NCBI RefSeq assembly: GCF_001679645.1 | Contig: NZ_LRUN01000047.1 | Location: 1 to 64,000 of the forward strand | Source: Pseudomonas bananamidigenes | Lineage (GTDB): Bacteria > Pseudomonadota > Gammaproteobacteria > Pseudomonadales > Pseudomonadaceae | Direction of reading: 5' to 3' | Length of the DNA stretch: 64,000 nucleotides | Shown here: one piece after another, positions 54,851-63,942 of the stretch | Layout: the number at the start of each line of letters is the position of its first letter | Position numbering within the stretch: position 1 is the first letter of the stretch | Program-made: the position numbers and the translations under genes | Notes under the pieces: generated by a model | Databases searched by the model: none | What the model saw: only the letters and a program-made list of their open reading frames with translations | What the model was told of the DNA's origin: nothing

Positions 54851-55252
54851 TCAGATGGTTTCTTCGGGCTCGCCGGGCAAATGCTCGTCCAGGTGCAGCC
54901 ACGGCAATTGGCTGTCGATCCAGATATGCCGCTCGGCGGCGGCTTGTTCCGGGTGATCGAGCGTGGCGATGGTCAGATCGATGCTCTCGGGGCTGAGCGA
55001 TGTCACCAGCGCCAGTTGTGCACCGCAGTTCGGGCAGAAGAACCGTGCGCAACTGGCTGACGAGTCATAGCGTGAAGGTGTTCCGGTCAGCCATTGGAAA
55101 TTCGCCGCTGGCAGCGTGATCCAGGTGGTGACGATGCCGCCACTGACCTTTCGACAAATCGAACAATGACAGTGGGCAATGTCGCGCAACGCTCCGCTGA
55201 ACTGATAGCGGATATGTCCGCAATGGCAGCCGCCTGTGTGCAAAAGGCTCAT
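54851..55252 (-). CDS. GFA-family zinc-binding protein
   Basis: This is a 133-residue protein of the glutathione-dependent formaldehyde-activating (GFA/CENP-V) family. Zinc cysteines C9, C11, C28, C30 and C33 plus the later pair in FFCPNCGAQL are present. Members bind glutathione or act as S-lyases, but most are uncharacterised. It follows the small nuclease-like gene by 18 bases on the same strand, so it could be read through from that module, though its base composition looks like the core genome. Confidence 0.88.
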   Translation of the reverse strand: MSLLHTGGCHCGHIRYQFSGALRDIAHCHCSICRKVSGGIVTTWITLPAANFQWLTGTPSRYDSSASCARFFCPNCGAQLALVTSLSPESIDLTIATLDHPEQAAAERHIWIDSQLPWLHLDEHLPGEPEETI

Positions 55253-55270
55253 GAGGACTTCACCTTCGCG

Positions 55271-55777
55271 TCAGGTGATCAGATTGAGTTCGCGGGCTTT
55301 CTCGTCGTTAATGACCACTACCGAGGCAGGGCTGAAGCCCATGGTTTTTATCAGCGTCCTCATTTCTCTGTTCAATGACTCCTGTAGTGGCGCAATCCAT
55401 TCCTTTCGAAAATTGCGGATTACCAGAACACACTTTACAGAACACTTTCCAAGATTCAGCTTCCTGAACTCCAGAGGTAGCAGATCCTCTGTGTCCTCGT
55501 GACGCTTGAGACAGGCGGCGAATGTCAGTTGTACCGAGTTCGTGAATTTCTGTCGGATTTCCTCAACGTAGATCGCATGCTCCTGTGGAGCACTCGATTT
55601 TGCCTCTATGAACCACGCCGCTTGAGTATTGTCAGGTGCATTTCGCAATAAAACGAATTCAGAGACCTTCAACCCTTTTCCCAGTCTGGTGAAAAGCGGA
55701 CTGGTCTCGATCGGGAAACACTTGTCCTGAGAGTAAGGTCCGAAATTCATTCCGGATTCCTGGATTGAAATACTCAT
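55271..55777 (-). CDS. Probable PD-(D/E)XK nuclease partner of the adjacent ATPase
   Basis: This is a 168-residue protein that I do not recognise as a named family. From about residue 36 the pattern VSEFVLLR followed by AAWFIEAK (E40, E58, K60) is what restriction-type PD-(D/E)XK nucleases show: an acid in one strand, then E-x-K in the next strand of a beta hairpin. The remainder is helical and basic. It overlaps the upstream ATPase gene by ATGA, so the two are coupled. No signal peptide or membrane segment. The region is AT-richer than its neighbours. Nuclease activity is inference. Confidence 0.6.
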   Translation of the reverse strand: MSISIQESGMNFGPYSQDKCFPIETSPLFTRLGKGLKVSEFVLLRNAPDNTQAAWFIEAKSSAPQEHAIYVEEIRQKFTNSVQLTFAACLKRHEDTEDLLPLEFRKLNLGKCSVKCVLVIRNFRKEWIAPLQESLNREMRTLIKTMGFSPASVVVINDEKARELNLIT

Positions 55778-56787
55778 CCCAACGCCAGCTCCACTTCTTC
55801 CTCGTAAAGTCGAATTGATTCATCAACGATCGGGTTGGTCGGCATTCCTTTGAGCAAATCATCACCTACCCATTCGCCCTCAATGGATGACAGGACCGGT
55901 ATGGATACTTTCTGTTTCTGGGCTGCCAGATACAAAGCTTTGATGACGAAGTACGAGTGACTGGCAATGAAAAACTGAATGCCACTTCCGGCAAGAGAAA
56001 CAATGATTTCCACCAGTCTGGAAATGGCTACCGGGTGGAGAGCAGACTCCGGTTCGTCAATGAATACCATGGAGTCTTTCGTCAAGAAACGATTGCCCAG
56101 CAAAGTATCAAGAATTGCAATTTTCTTGATGCCTTCAGCCGTTGATCCGATCTGGAACTTCTGATTGCCTTTCTTGAACTGCCATCGATTCGCACTGCTA
56201 TCAAATTCGACTTTGCCGCCGAACATTTCTTCGAGGTTCTCGCGCGCTTTTGCGAAGTGCGCGTGATTTTTTCCTTTTGTAGGAACGAGACGCAGGGCTT
56301 TGGCCAAATCGTAGTAGGTGTCGTCAAAGCCGAAGTCTTTATCGATATCGCGGCTTTTCAGAATGATGTGTTGCAGTGAGAGCACTTCCTTGGGAGGAAG
56401 GAAAATGGAGTTGCTGCTCCGTGGTGGGACATGGTTTTCGAGAGTAGCGATGTTCTTCGTCGTGTCCTTGCCGAAGCTGTAACGAAATTCACGCGCATCC
56501 ACTTTGACTCTGCAGGACAGAGGGCCGTCTGCACTTTTTGTTACCAGATCGCCAATCTTGTCGGCCTGATATGTCCAATAAAGCTTGTCAGTCAGGATTT
56601 CTGCGGCCGAACGCTGGTCATTGCCGCGTTGGTACTCTTCAAGTGTCCTCATCGTGCAATAGAGCGCTTTGAGCAGAAAGGTCTTGCCAGCGCTGTTTGC
56701 ACCAATGATCAGGTTCAGGTTCGAGAGATTGCTCCAGCGAATGTTCTGTAACGGGCCGAAATTATCTAAATCAACGCTGTTGAGCAT
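55774..56787 (-). CDS. ABC-type AAA ATPase of a putative two-gene defence module
   Basis: This is a 337-residue soluble ATPase of the OLD/AAA_15/AAA_21 kind. Walker A GANSAGKT lies at 29-36, a divergent signature GSTAEGIKK at 214-222, Walker B VFIDEPESA with D244-E245, and the switch SHS at 276-278. The middle (about 60-200) is a charged, non-coiled insert. An RBS (GAGGAG) precedes ATG 56787. Such ATPases pair with nucleases in phage-defence systems (PARIS, Septu and OLD-like). The coupled partner here is the small protein directly downstream. Codon use and A/T content differ visibly from the neighbours. Confidence 0.8.
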   Translation of the reverse strand: MLNSVDLDNFGPLQNIRWSNLSNLNLIIGANSAGKTFLLKALYCTMRTLEEYQRGNDQRSAAEILTDKLYWTYQADKIGDLVTKSADGPLSCRVKVDAREFRYSFGKDTTKNIATLENHVPPRSSNSIFLPPKEVLSLQHIILKSRDIDKDFGFDDTYYDLAKALRLVPTKGKNHAHFAKARENLEEMFGGKVEFDSSANRWQFKKGNQKFQIGSTAEGIKKIAILDTLLGNRFLTKDSMVFIDEPESALHPVAISRLVEIIVSLAGSGIQFFIASHSYFVIKALYLAAQKQKVSIPVLSSIEGEWVGDDLLKGMPTNPIVDESIRLYEEEVELALG

Positions 56788-57204
56788 TGGTTGGAGCTCC
56801 TCACGAACTTTGCAGTGGTCGCAAGCCTAGCATTGCGAATGCCTTCCATACAGCGATGGACATGGCCCTTCAAAATCTCCGGAATGGTCTTACGATCACG
56901 CTCCACTGCAGATTCACTTGTTGCACGACATTGTCCGAGCCTTCTGTCAGACCTTTCATCAGCGAAAGGTAGTTGAAAGGTTGCCCCATTAGGATCGCCG
57001 CCACCACCGGCAACAGACCGGTTGGCCAACGCATGTCATTGCTCGCATGTCAGGCCCGATTAACAACAACAATGGTGATTCTGATGTCCTCTGTAGCCCG
57101 CCTCCTCGCTCCAACTCCGCCCGTACGTCTCGTGCTTCCCGTTCTGCGCTGATCCCCCCTCGATCCGCTTACTTACCTAGCCGCGCTACGCCTGGAGTTT
57201 TCCC
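56788..57204. other. Gene-poor 417-base gap beside the ATPase module
   Basis: No clear gene. On the minus strand 56870-57034 can encode 54 residues (MRWPTGLLPVVAAILMGQPF…), with a hydrophobic start, which might be a gene remnant. I see no RBS that would support expression, and I do not recognise the product. 57070-57204 is pyrimidine-rich on the plus strand and is presumably the leader of the citrate transporter gene. Confidence 0.4.
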
Positions 57205-58512
57205 ATGCTGACTTTCCTTGGCTTCGCCATGGTCATCACGTTCATGTTCCTGATCATGACCAAGCGCCTGTCCGCGCTGATCGCTCTGATCATCATCCCG
57301 ATCCTGTTCGCCCTGTTCGGTGGCTTCGCGCCGAAGATCGGCCCGATGATGCTCGAAGGCATTACCAAGCTTGCGCCGACCGGCGTGATGCTGATGTTCG
57401 CCATTCTGTACTTCGCCCTGATGATCGACTCCGGCCTGTTCGACCCGGCCGTGCGCAAGATCCTCAAACTGGTCAAGGGCGACCCGCTGAAAGTGTCGGT
57501 CGGCACCGCCGTCCTGGCGCTCGTCGTTTCCCTCGACGGTGACGGCGCGACTACCTACATGATCTGCGTGGCCGCCATGCTGCCGCTGTACAGCCGCATC
57601 GGCATGAGCCCGCGAATCATGGCCGGCCTGATCATCCTCGCCGGCGGCGTGATGAACATGACCCCATGGGGCGGCCCGACCGCCCGTGCCGCGAGTGCGC
57701 TGCACGTGGACCCGTCGGACATCTTCGTGCCGATGATCCCGGCCATGTGCGCGGGTGTGGTGGCGATCCTGATCATTGCCTACTTCTACGGCAAACGTGA
57801 GCGTGCGCGTCTGGGTGAGCTGCACCTGATCGGCGACGAAATCGATCACAGCGAAATCAGCGTGTCGCAGTTCCCGGATGCCCGCCGTCCGAAACTGATC
57901 TGGTTCAACGGCCTGCTGACCCTGGCGTTGATGTGCACCCTGATCGCCGGCCTGCTGCCGCTGCCGGTGCTGTTCATGGTGGCGTTCAGTATTGCCATGA
58001 TCGTCAACTACCCTTGCCTGCAACAGCAGAAGGATCGTGTCGCCGCTCACGCCGGCAGCGTGCTGTCGGTGGTCAGTCTGATCTTCGCGGCGGGCATCTT
58101 CACCGGTATCCTGTCGGGCACCGGCATGGTCGATGCCATGTCGAAAAGCCTGCTGGCGGTGATCCCTGATTTCCTCGGCCCGTACCTGGCGGTGATTACC
58201 GCGCTGGTGAGCATGCCGTTCACGTTCTTCATGTCGAACGACGCGTTCTACTACGGTGTGCTGCCGGTGCTGTCGGAAGCAGCCAGCCACTACGGCATCA
58301 CTGCAGTGGAAATGGCCCGCGCCTCGATCGTCGGGCAGCCGGTTCACCTGCTGAGCCCGCTGGTGCCGTCGACGTATCTGCTGGTGGCACTGGCCGGGAT
58401 CGAGTTCGGCGATCACCAGCGTTTCACCCTGAAGTGGGCAGTGCTGGTCTGCCTGTGCATACTGGCCGCCGCACTGCTGTTGGGGACGTTCCCGCTGTTC
58501 AGCACGTTGTAA
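57205..58512 (+). CDS. CitMHS-family metal-citrate:proton symporter
   Basis: This is a 435-residue inner-membrane transporter with about 11-12 hydrophobic helices. It begins MLTFLGFAMVITFMFLIMTK and contains the family hallmarks VSLDGDGATTYMICVAAMLP near 108-127 and MSNDAFYYGVLPV near 345. Members import citrate complexed with Mg2+ or Ca2+. An RBS (TGGAG) precedes the ATG. No citrate-sensing two-component genes are adjacent. Confidence 0.92.
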   Translation: MLTFLGFAMVITFMFLIMTKRLSALIALIIIPILFALFGGFAPKIGPMMLEGITKLAPTGVMLMFAILYFALMIDSGLFDPAVRKILKLVKGDPLKVSVGTAVLALVVSLDGDGATTYMICVAAMLPLYSRIGMSPRIMAGLIILAGGVMNMTPWGGPTARAASALHVDPSDIFVPMIPAMCAGVVAILIIAYFYGKRERARLGELHLIGDEIDHSEISVSQFPDARRPKLIWFNGLLTLALMCTLIAGLLPLPVLFMVAFSIAMIVNYPCLQQQKDRVAAHAGSVLSVVSLIFAAGIFTGILSGTGMVDAMSKSLLAVIPDFLGPYLAVITALVSMPFTFFMSNDAFYYGVLPVLSEAASHYGITAVEMARASIVGQPVHLLSPLVPSTYLLVALAGIEFGDHQRFTLKWAVLVCLCILAAALLLGTFPLFSTL

Positions 58513-58582
58513 CGGCATCAAATCACCCGTACGCCGGCGGCCTGCCGGCGTACGGGTTCAACACTCGCTCAAAGGAATACAC

Positions 58583-59350
58583 ATGGATTGGCTGACCAAC
58601 CCCGAAATCTGGGTTGCCTTCTTCACCCTGACCGCCCTGGAGATCGTCCTGGGCATCGATAACATCATCATGATTTCGATCCTGGTCAGCCGCATGCCCA
58701 AACACATGCAGCAGCGCACCCGGATTTTCGGTCTTGGCCTGGCCATGATCACGCGGATCCTGTTGCTGCTGTCGATCACCTGGGTCATGCGCCTCACTGC
58801 CGACCTGTTCGTGGTGTTCGGTCAGGGCATTTCCGGTCGCGACCTGATCCTGTTCTTCGGTGGCCTGTTCCTGCTGTGGAAAAGCTCCCAGGAGATGTAC
58901 CACGCGCTGGAAGGCGAGGACGAAAGCGATGATGCGCCTTCGGGCAAGGGCGGCAACTTCTTCTACACCATCATCCAGATCGCGATCATCGACATCGTGT
59001 TTTCGCTGGACTCGGTGATCACCGCCGTCGGCATGGTCTCCCATGTCCCGGTAATGGTGGCGGCGATCGTCGTGGCGGTGCTGGTGATGATGGCGGCCTC
59101 GGGCAAGATCAGCGAGTTCATCGACAAGCACCCGTCGCTGAAAATGCTCGCGCTGTCGTTCCTGCTGGTGGTCGGCACCGTGCTGATCGCCGAAGCGTTC
59201 GACGTTCACGTACCGAAAGGCTACGTCTACTTCGCCATGGGCTTCTCGCTGGCGGTCGAAGCGATCAACATCAAGATGCGCGGCGCGATTGCCCGCAAGA
59301 AAAAACAGCAGGATCCGGTGAAACTGCGCAAGGATGTTCCGGGTCAGTAA
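58583..59350 (+). CDS. TerC-family integral membrane protein
   Basis: This is a 255-residue membrane protein with about seven helices. The family motifs LEIVLGIDNIIMISI near 18-32 and DIVFSLDSVITAVGMV near 137 carry conserved aspartates in the membrane. Family members are linked to metal (manganese) export and tellurite resistance. It is 70 bases after citMHS and ends at a UUCG-loop terminator. Confidence 0.9.
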   Translation: MDWLTNPEIWVAFFTLTALEIVLGIDNIIMISILVSRMPKHMQQRTRIFGLGLAMITRILLLLSITWVMRLTADLFVVFGQGISGRDLILFFGGLFLLWKSSQEMYHALEGEDESDDAPSGKGGNFFYTIIQIAIIDIVFSLDSVITAVGMVSHVPVMVAAIVVAVLVMMAASGKISEFIDKHPSLKMLALSFLLVVGTVLIAEAFDVHVPKGYVYFAMGFSLAVEAINIKMRGAIARKKKQQDPVKLRKDVPGQ

Positions 59351-59372
59351 CCGCAACGTTGCGCTGATGATC

Positions 59373-59396
59373 AAAGGGCCTTCGGGCCCTTTTTTC
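59373..59396 (+). terminator. Terminator after the terC gene (UUCG tetraloop)
   Basis: An 8-bp stem (59373-59380/59385-59392) with a TTCG loop is followed by a T run (59390-59395). Strong intrinsic terminator form. Confidence 0.9.
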
Positions 59397-59563
59397 ATGG
59401 CTGCATGAACCTGTTTTCATGACACTTTTGTTTCAATCCGCACTTTAGCTGTGCAATGCTGGCGCCCGGACCGTTCGCCAACTACAGCTTAAGAACAACA
59501 CGTAGAAACTGCGCGGTATCGTCAACTTGCCCCTTTGGGGCGCTGCAACTACAGGGGGTCTGC

Positions 59564-61222
59564 ATGCTCACCCTGCTCAATCTGCTGTCTGCCGTGGCCC
59601 TGCTGATCTGGGGCACGCACATCGTCCGAACCGGCATCCTGCGGGTGTACGGCACCAACCTGCGGCACGTGATCGGCCAGAACATGTCCAGGCGCTGGCT
59701 GGCGTTCATCGCCGGCATCCTGGTGACCGCGATGGTGCAGAGCAGCAACGCCACCGCCATGCTCGTGACCTCCTTCGTCGGCCAGGGGCTGATGGGGCTG
59801 ACCCCGGCCCTGACCACCATGCTCGGCGCCGACGTCGGTACGGCATTGATGGCGCGGGTGCTGACCTTCGATCTGTCGTGGCTGTCGCCACTGCTGATTT
59901 TTCTCGGGGTGATTTTCTTTCTGTCGCGCAAACAGACGCGGCTCGGGCAGATGGGCCGCGTGGCCATCGGCCTGGGGCTGATCATCCTGGCGCTGCAATT
60001 GATCGTCGAGGCCGCCGGGCCGATCACCCATGCCAAAGGCGTGAAGGTGATTTTCGCCTCGCTGACCGGCGACATCCTGCTCGACGCCCTGGTCGGCGCT
60101 CTGTTCGCGATGATTTCCTACTCCAGCCTTGCCGCTGTACTGCTGACCGCGACCCTGGCGGGCGCCAATGTGATCAGCCTGCCGGTGGCGATCGGTCTGG
60201 TGATCGGCGCCAACATCGGCAGCGGCGTGCTGGCGTTCATGAGCACCAGCATGCAGAACGCGGCCGGCCGGCAAGTGGCACTCGGCAGTCTGTTGTACAA
60301 ACTGATCGGCCTGTTGCTGATCATTCCGGTACTCGACCCGCTGGCGCACTGGATCGACAGCCTCGATTACAGTCCGCAGGAAATGGTCATCGGCTTCCAC
60401 CTGCTCTACAACACTGCACGCTGCCTGATCCTGTTGCCGACGGTCGCACCGATGGCGCGGCTGTGCGCCTGGCTGTTGCCGGAGCGTCCGGAGGTCAATG
60501 GTACCGCCAAACCGCGTCACCTCGACCTCACCGCGCTGGTCACGCCAAGCCTGGCGCTGGCCAACGCCGCCCGGGAAACCCTGCGCATGGGCGATCTGAT
60601 CGACAACATGCTCGACGCCACCCTCGACGTGCTGCGCGGCAAACAGACCGCAGTCACCCAGGAAATGCGCAAGCTGAGCGATGACGTCGAAGCGCTGTAC
60701 AGCGCGATCAAGTTGTATCTGGCGCAGATGCCCCGGGAGGATCTTGGCGAGCAGGACAGTCGGCGCTGGGCGGAAATCATCGAACTGGCGATCAACCTCA
60801 AGCTTGCCAGCGACCTGATCGAACGCATGCTGCGCAAGGTGCAGCAGCAGAAGACGTCCCAGCGCCGTTCGTTTTCCGAAGACGGGCTGGAGGAGCTTGC
60901 CGGGCTGCATCAGCAATTGATCGCCAACCTGCGGTTGGGGCTGTCGGTGTTTCTCAGCGGTGACAAGGAAAGCGCCCGCCAGTTGTTGCGCGAGAAACGT
61001 CGCTTCCGCGCTCAGGAGCGGCGTCTGGCCCATGCTCATGTCAGCCGTTTGCAACGCAAGATCGTGCAAAGTATCGAGACCAGTTCGTTGCACCTGGAGC
61101 TGATTGCCGACATGAAACGCCTGAACTCGCTGTTCTGCAGCAGTGCCTACGTGGTGCTGGAAACTTCCGACACCGGCGCGCTGGCGGCGGACGAAATGGC
61201 CGACATCACGCATTCGCCTTGA
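59564..61222 (+). CDS. Na+/phosphate cotransporter family protein (NptA/YjbB type)
   Basis: This is a 552-residue membrane protein. Two inverted Na/Pi repeats are seen: the first has QSSNATAM near 59-66, and the second has YSSLAAVLL near 187-195. About eight helices precede a cytoplasmic PhoU-like helical domain (about 330-530) rich in charged residues. The start at 59564 gives MLTLLNLLSAVALL, and GGGGG lies about 4 bases ahead. It likely exports or imports phosphate using Na+; direction unknown. Confidence 0.88.
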   Translation: MLTLLNLLSAVALLIWGTHIVRTGILRVYGTNLRHVIGQNMSRRWLAFIAGILVTAMVQSSNATAMLVTSFVGQGLMGLTPALTTMLGADVGTALMARVLTFDLSWLSPLLIFLGVIFFLSRKQTRLGQMGRVAIGLGLIILALQLIVEAAGPITHAKGVKVIFASLTGDILLDALVGALFAMISYSSLAAVLLTATLAGANVISLPVAIGLVIGANIGSGVLAFMSTSMQNAAGRQVALGSLLYKLIGLLLIIPVLDPLAHWIDSLDYSPQEMVIGFHLLYNTARCLILLPTVAPMARLCAWLLPERPEVNGTAKPRHLDLTALVTPSLALANAARETLRMGDLIDNMLDATLDVLRGKQTAVTQEMRKLSDDVEALYSAIKLYLAQMPREDLGEQDSRRWAEIIELAINLKLASDLIERMLRKVQQQKTSQRRSFSEDGLEELAGLHQQLIANLRLGLSVFLSGDKESARQLLREKRRFRAQERRLAHAHVSRLQRKIVQSIETSSLHLELIADMKRLNSLFCSSAYVVLETSDTGALAADEMADITHSP

Positions 61223-61274
61223 ACGTCTGGGGCTGTGGTCAGTCAGTAGCTCATGGTTCAGCCTCAAGGACGCC

Positions 61275-61339
61275 TTCGCGAGCAGGCTCGCTCCTGCATT
61301 TGAAAGGCATTCCTTTGCGGGAGCGAGCCTGCTCGCGAA
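61275..61339. repeat. REPIN between the Na/Pi gene and the M16 peptidase gene
   Basis: Inverted 24-base copies (61275-61298 and 61316-61339) differ by one base, core GCGAGCAGGCTCGCTCC. They are a third subclass with a shorter 17-base centre than the other two REPINs. It occupies most of the 169-base gap. Confidence 0.85.
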
Positions 61340-61391
61340 AGCGATCCGACTGACGACACGGATCTCCGACTCAGTTGTATGGAAGCTCGTT

Positions 61392-62783
61392 ATGCGTTGC
61401 CTGTTGTTCGCTTGTCTGCTGCTCGGTTCCCTGCCCGCCCTCGCCCTGGATCGTTTCCAGGTCGAGGGCTATGCCCTGCCCAACGGCCTGCAATTGCTGC
61501 TCAAACCCGGTACCGAACGCGGGCATGTGGCGATCCGCCTGGTGGTGGGCGTCGGCCTCGACGATTTCGACTGCAATGAAAAGGAGCTGCCGCACCTGCT
61601 CGAACACCTATTGTTCAGCGGCATCGACGCCACTGGCGAAGGTGGCCTCGAAGAGCGCATGCAGGCCCTGGGCGGTGACTGGAACGCCTTCACCAGCAAC
61701 GCCGACACCACGTTCGTCATCGAAGCCCCGGCGAAAAACCAGCGCAAGGTCCTCGATCTGTTGCTGGATTTGCTGACCCAGACCCGTTTCGACGACAACG
61801 CGATCAACGCCGCCAAACGGGTGGTCGAGCGCGAGGACGGCGGCCATTACACCCGTCTGCGGCGCTTTCTCGACCGTCAGGACCTGGGCCACAGCGCCAG
61901 CAATCAGCTGGCGGTGGAGCTGGGGCTGAAGTGCCCGCAACGGGCCGAAGTCGATGGCCTGACCCGCGAACAGCTGGATAAGGTGCGCAGGGCCTGGTAC
62001 GCGCCGAACAACATGACCCTGATCGTCGTCGGCGACCTCGACAAGTTGCTGCCGGCCTATCTGGAACGGGCGTGGGGCGCGCTCGAGGCGGTCGATCCGA
62101 GCGAGCATCGGCCGCTGCCGGACATCCGCACCAGTGCCGCCCATGAGCGCACGCTGACCCGTGGCTTCATCGGCAATGGCGCCAAGCTGCACTGGCTGGT
62201 GCCGGAGCCGGTGCTCGACGACCAGTACGACGAGACGTTCGATTTGCTAAAGGAATATCTGGAGTGGGCGCTGTACCGCGAGCTGCGCCTGAACCATGGC
62301 TTGTCCTACGGACCCTGGGCCGAGCGCGAGGTGTTCGGCGGTGTCGGCTTCATGAGCCTCAACGCCGATCTTGATCGTGGCGACATCACCGAAGCCGAAC
62401 AGGTGCTGGAAGATCTCAAGGCCAGCCTGCTGAAGAACGGCCTCGATGCCGACACCTTCAATCGCATCAAACAGGCAGCCATCGCCCACCAGGCCTGGGC
62501 CGTGCAGGGCAACAGCGGCATGGCCGACTATTACTGGAGCGCGCTGGGCGACTACGAGGATGGCCGCTTCGCCGATCCTGCCCGGGAACTGCAAGGGGTG
62601 ACGCTGGAAGCGGCGAACAAGGCCATGCGCGAATTGTTATTGCAGCCGGGGTATCTGCGCATTGAGAAAGCGTTGTTCAGTGACGATCAGGTGGTGTGGC
62701 TGATGGGCGGCGGTTCGGGCGTTATGTTGCTGCTTCTGCTCGGCTGGCGACTGCGCCGGCGAAAATCCGTGCCTTCAGACTGA
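61392..62783 (+). CDS. M16-family zinc metallopeptidase, exported and membrane-anchored
   Basis: This is a 463-residue peptidase. A signal peptide covers about 1-18 (…LPALA), followed by the inverted zinc motif HLLEH at 68-72 and the downstream glutamate in VVEREDGG about 75 residues later, then a second M16 half. A hydrophobic helix and basic tail at about 435-457 (VWLMGGGSGVMLLLLLGW then RLRRRK) would anchor it in the inner membrane with the enzyme in the periplasm. It is single-chain, with no adjacent inactive partner. Function unknown. RBS GCTCG is weak. Confidence 0.85.
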   Translation: MRCLLFACLLLGSLPALALDRFQVEGYALPNGLQLLLKPGTERGHVAIRLVVGVGLDDFDCNEKELPHLLEHLLFSGIDATGEGGLEERMQALGGDWNAFTSNADTTFVIEAPAKNQRKVLDLLLDLLTQTRFDDNAINAAKRVVEREDGGHYTRLRRFLDRQDLGHSASNQLAVELGLKCPQRAEVDGLTREQLDKVRRAWYAPNNMTLIVVGDLDKLLPAYLERAWGALEAVDPSEHRPLPDIRTSAAHERTLTRGFIGNGAKLHWLVPEPVLDDQYDETFDLLKEYLEWALYRELRLNHGLSYGPWAEREVFGGVGFMSLNADLDRGDITEAEQVLEDLKASLLKNGLDADTFNRIKQAAIAHQAWAVQGNSGMADYYWSALGDYEDGRFADPARELQGVTLEAANKAMRELLLQPGYLRIEKALFSDDQVVWLMGGGSGVMLLLLLGWRLRRRKSVPSD

Positions 62784-62859
62784 CCGGCAGCCTCGCCACA
62801 GGCCCTGGCGGGCGGTACTCTGTCGAGGTTTTTTTCCTCGACTGTCGTGAACCGCCCAC

Positions 62860-63888
62860 ATGCTCAAATTGAACCTCCTGATCCAGCGCATCCTCGAACT
62901 GATGAAGCGCTACCCCGGGGTCATCGCACTCGGCGGTTTCATTTCCGGCGTCGGCAGTTTCATTCTGGTCGACCGGCAACAGGGACTGGCGAGCTGGATC
63001 ACCACGATCATGCTGCTGAGCTGGATCTGGCTGATGCTGGAAAACAGCCTGACCGAGCTGTTCACCCGGGTCTTCAAACGGGAAATACCTCAGCCGCTGC
63101 TGCGTTATGCGACGCAGATGATCCATCAGGAAAGTCTGTTTTTCGTCCTGCCGTTTTTCTTCATCACCACCACCTGGAACAGCGGCCAATTGGTTTTCAC
63201 CGGCCTGCTGTGCATCGCGGCGCTGATCTCGATTGTCGACCCGCTCTACTACAAATGGCTGGCGCCCCGGCGTTGGGCGTTTCTCGCGCTGCACACCCTG
63301 ACCCTGTTCGCGGCCCTGCTTACCGCCCTGCCGGTGATCATGCACCTGACCACCTCCCAGAGCTTCAAGTGGGCGCTGGGCATTGCCGTGGTGTTGTCGT
63401 TCCCGAGCCTGGCATCGATCTTCCCGATTCGCACCGTGCGCAATGCGCTGGCGATCCTCAGCATCACCATCGGTATCGGTGGCGTCGGCTGGGTTCTGCG
63501 CTCGTGGGTGCCGCCGGCAACGTTGTGGATGACTGACGTGGCGATCAGCACTCAGGTGCAGGACCGCACTCCCGGGGCCAGCCTGGAGCAAGTCAGTGCC
63601 GATCAGATACGCAGCGGCGGCCTCTACGCCTACACCGCGATCAACGCGCCGCGCGGGCTCGATGAGCGGATCTACCATGTGTGGCAGTTCAACGGCAAAG
63701 AGGTCGACCGCATTGCCCTCGACATCCACGGCGGGCGCAAGGAAGGCTATCGGGCGTGGACCCACAAGCAGAACTTCCCCGGCAATCCGGTCGGTGACTG
63801 GCAGGTGCGGGTGCTGACCGAAGATGATCAGGTGATCGGCGTACTGCGCTTCGAAGTGACGGACAGCACACCGATCAAAGAAAAGTAA
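62860..63888 (+). CDS. DUF5924/DUF2914-like membrane protein
   Basis: This is a 342-residue protein. About seven hydrophobic helices occupy 1-215. From about 220 a soluble beta-rich C-terminal domain (VQDRTPGASLEQVSADQI, then IYHVWQFNGKEVDRIAL and GDWQVRVLTEDDQVIGVLRF) fits the DUF2914 extracytoplasmic fold. The role is not known. It follows the M16 gene by 76 bases on the same strand. Confidence 0.8.
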   Translation: MLKLNLLIQRILELMKRYPGVIALGGFISGVGSFILVDRQQGLASWITTIMLLSWIWLMLENSLTELFTRVFKREIPQPLLRYATQMIHQESLFFVLPFFFITTTWNSGQLVFTGLLCIAALISIVDPLYYKWLAPRRWAFLALHTLTLFAALLTALPVIMHLTTSQSFKWALGIAVVLSFPSLASIFPIRTVRNALAILSITIGIGGVGWVLRSWVPPATLWMTDVAISTQVQDRTPGASLEQVSADQIRSGGLYAYTAINAPRGLDERIYHVWQFNGKEVDRIALDIHGGRKEGYRAWTHKQNFPGNPVGDWQVRVLTEDDQVIGVLRFEVTDSTPIKEK

Positions 63889-63942
63889 TCCGGTTCGTGC
63901 TATTACGTAGATTCGCTCAGCCGCAGAACAAGCACGGAGTCT

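Noticed and set aside
56766..57029. 87-codon minus-strand frame overlapping the ATPase start
   Set aside because: Overlaps the RBS and start of the ATPase gene, low-complexity start, no family recognised.
59549..61267. 572-codon frame antisense to the Na/Pi transporter gene
   Set aside because: Shadow; His/Gln-rich with no membrane helices or known motif.
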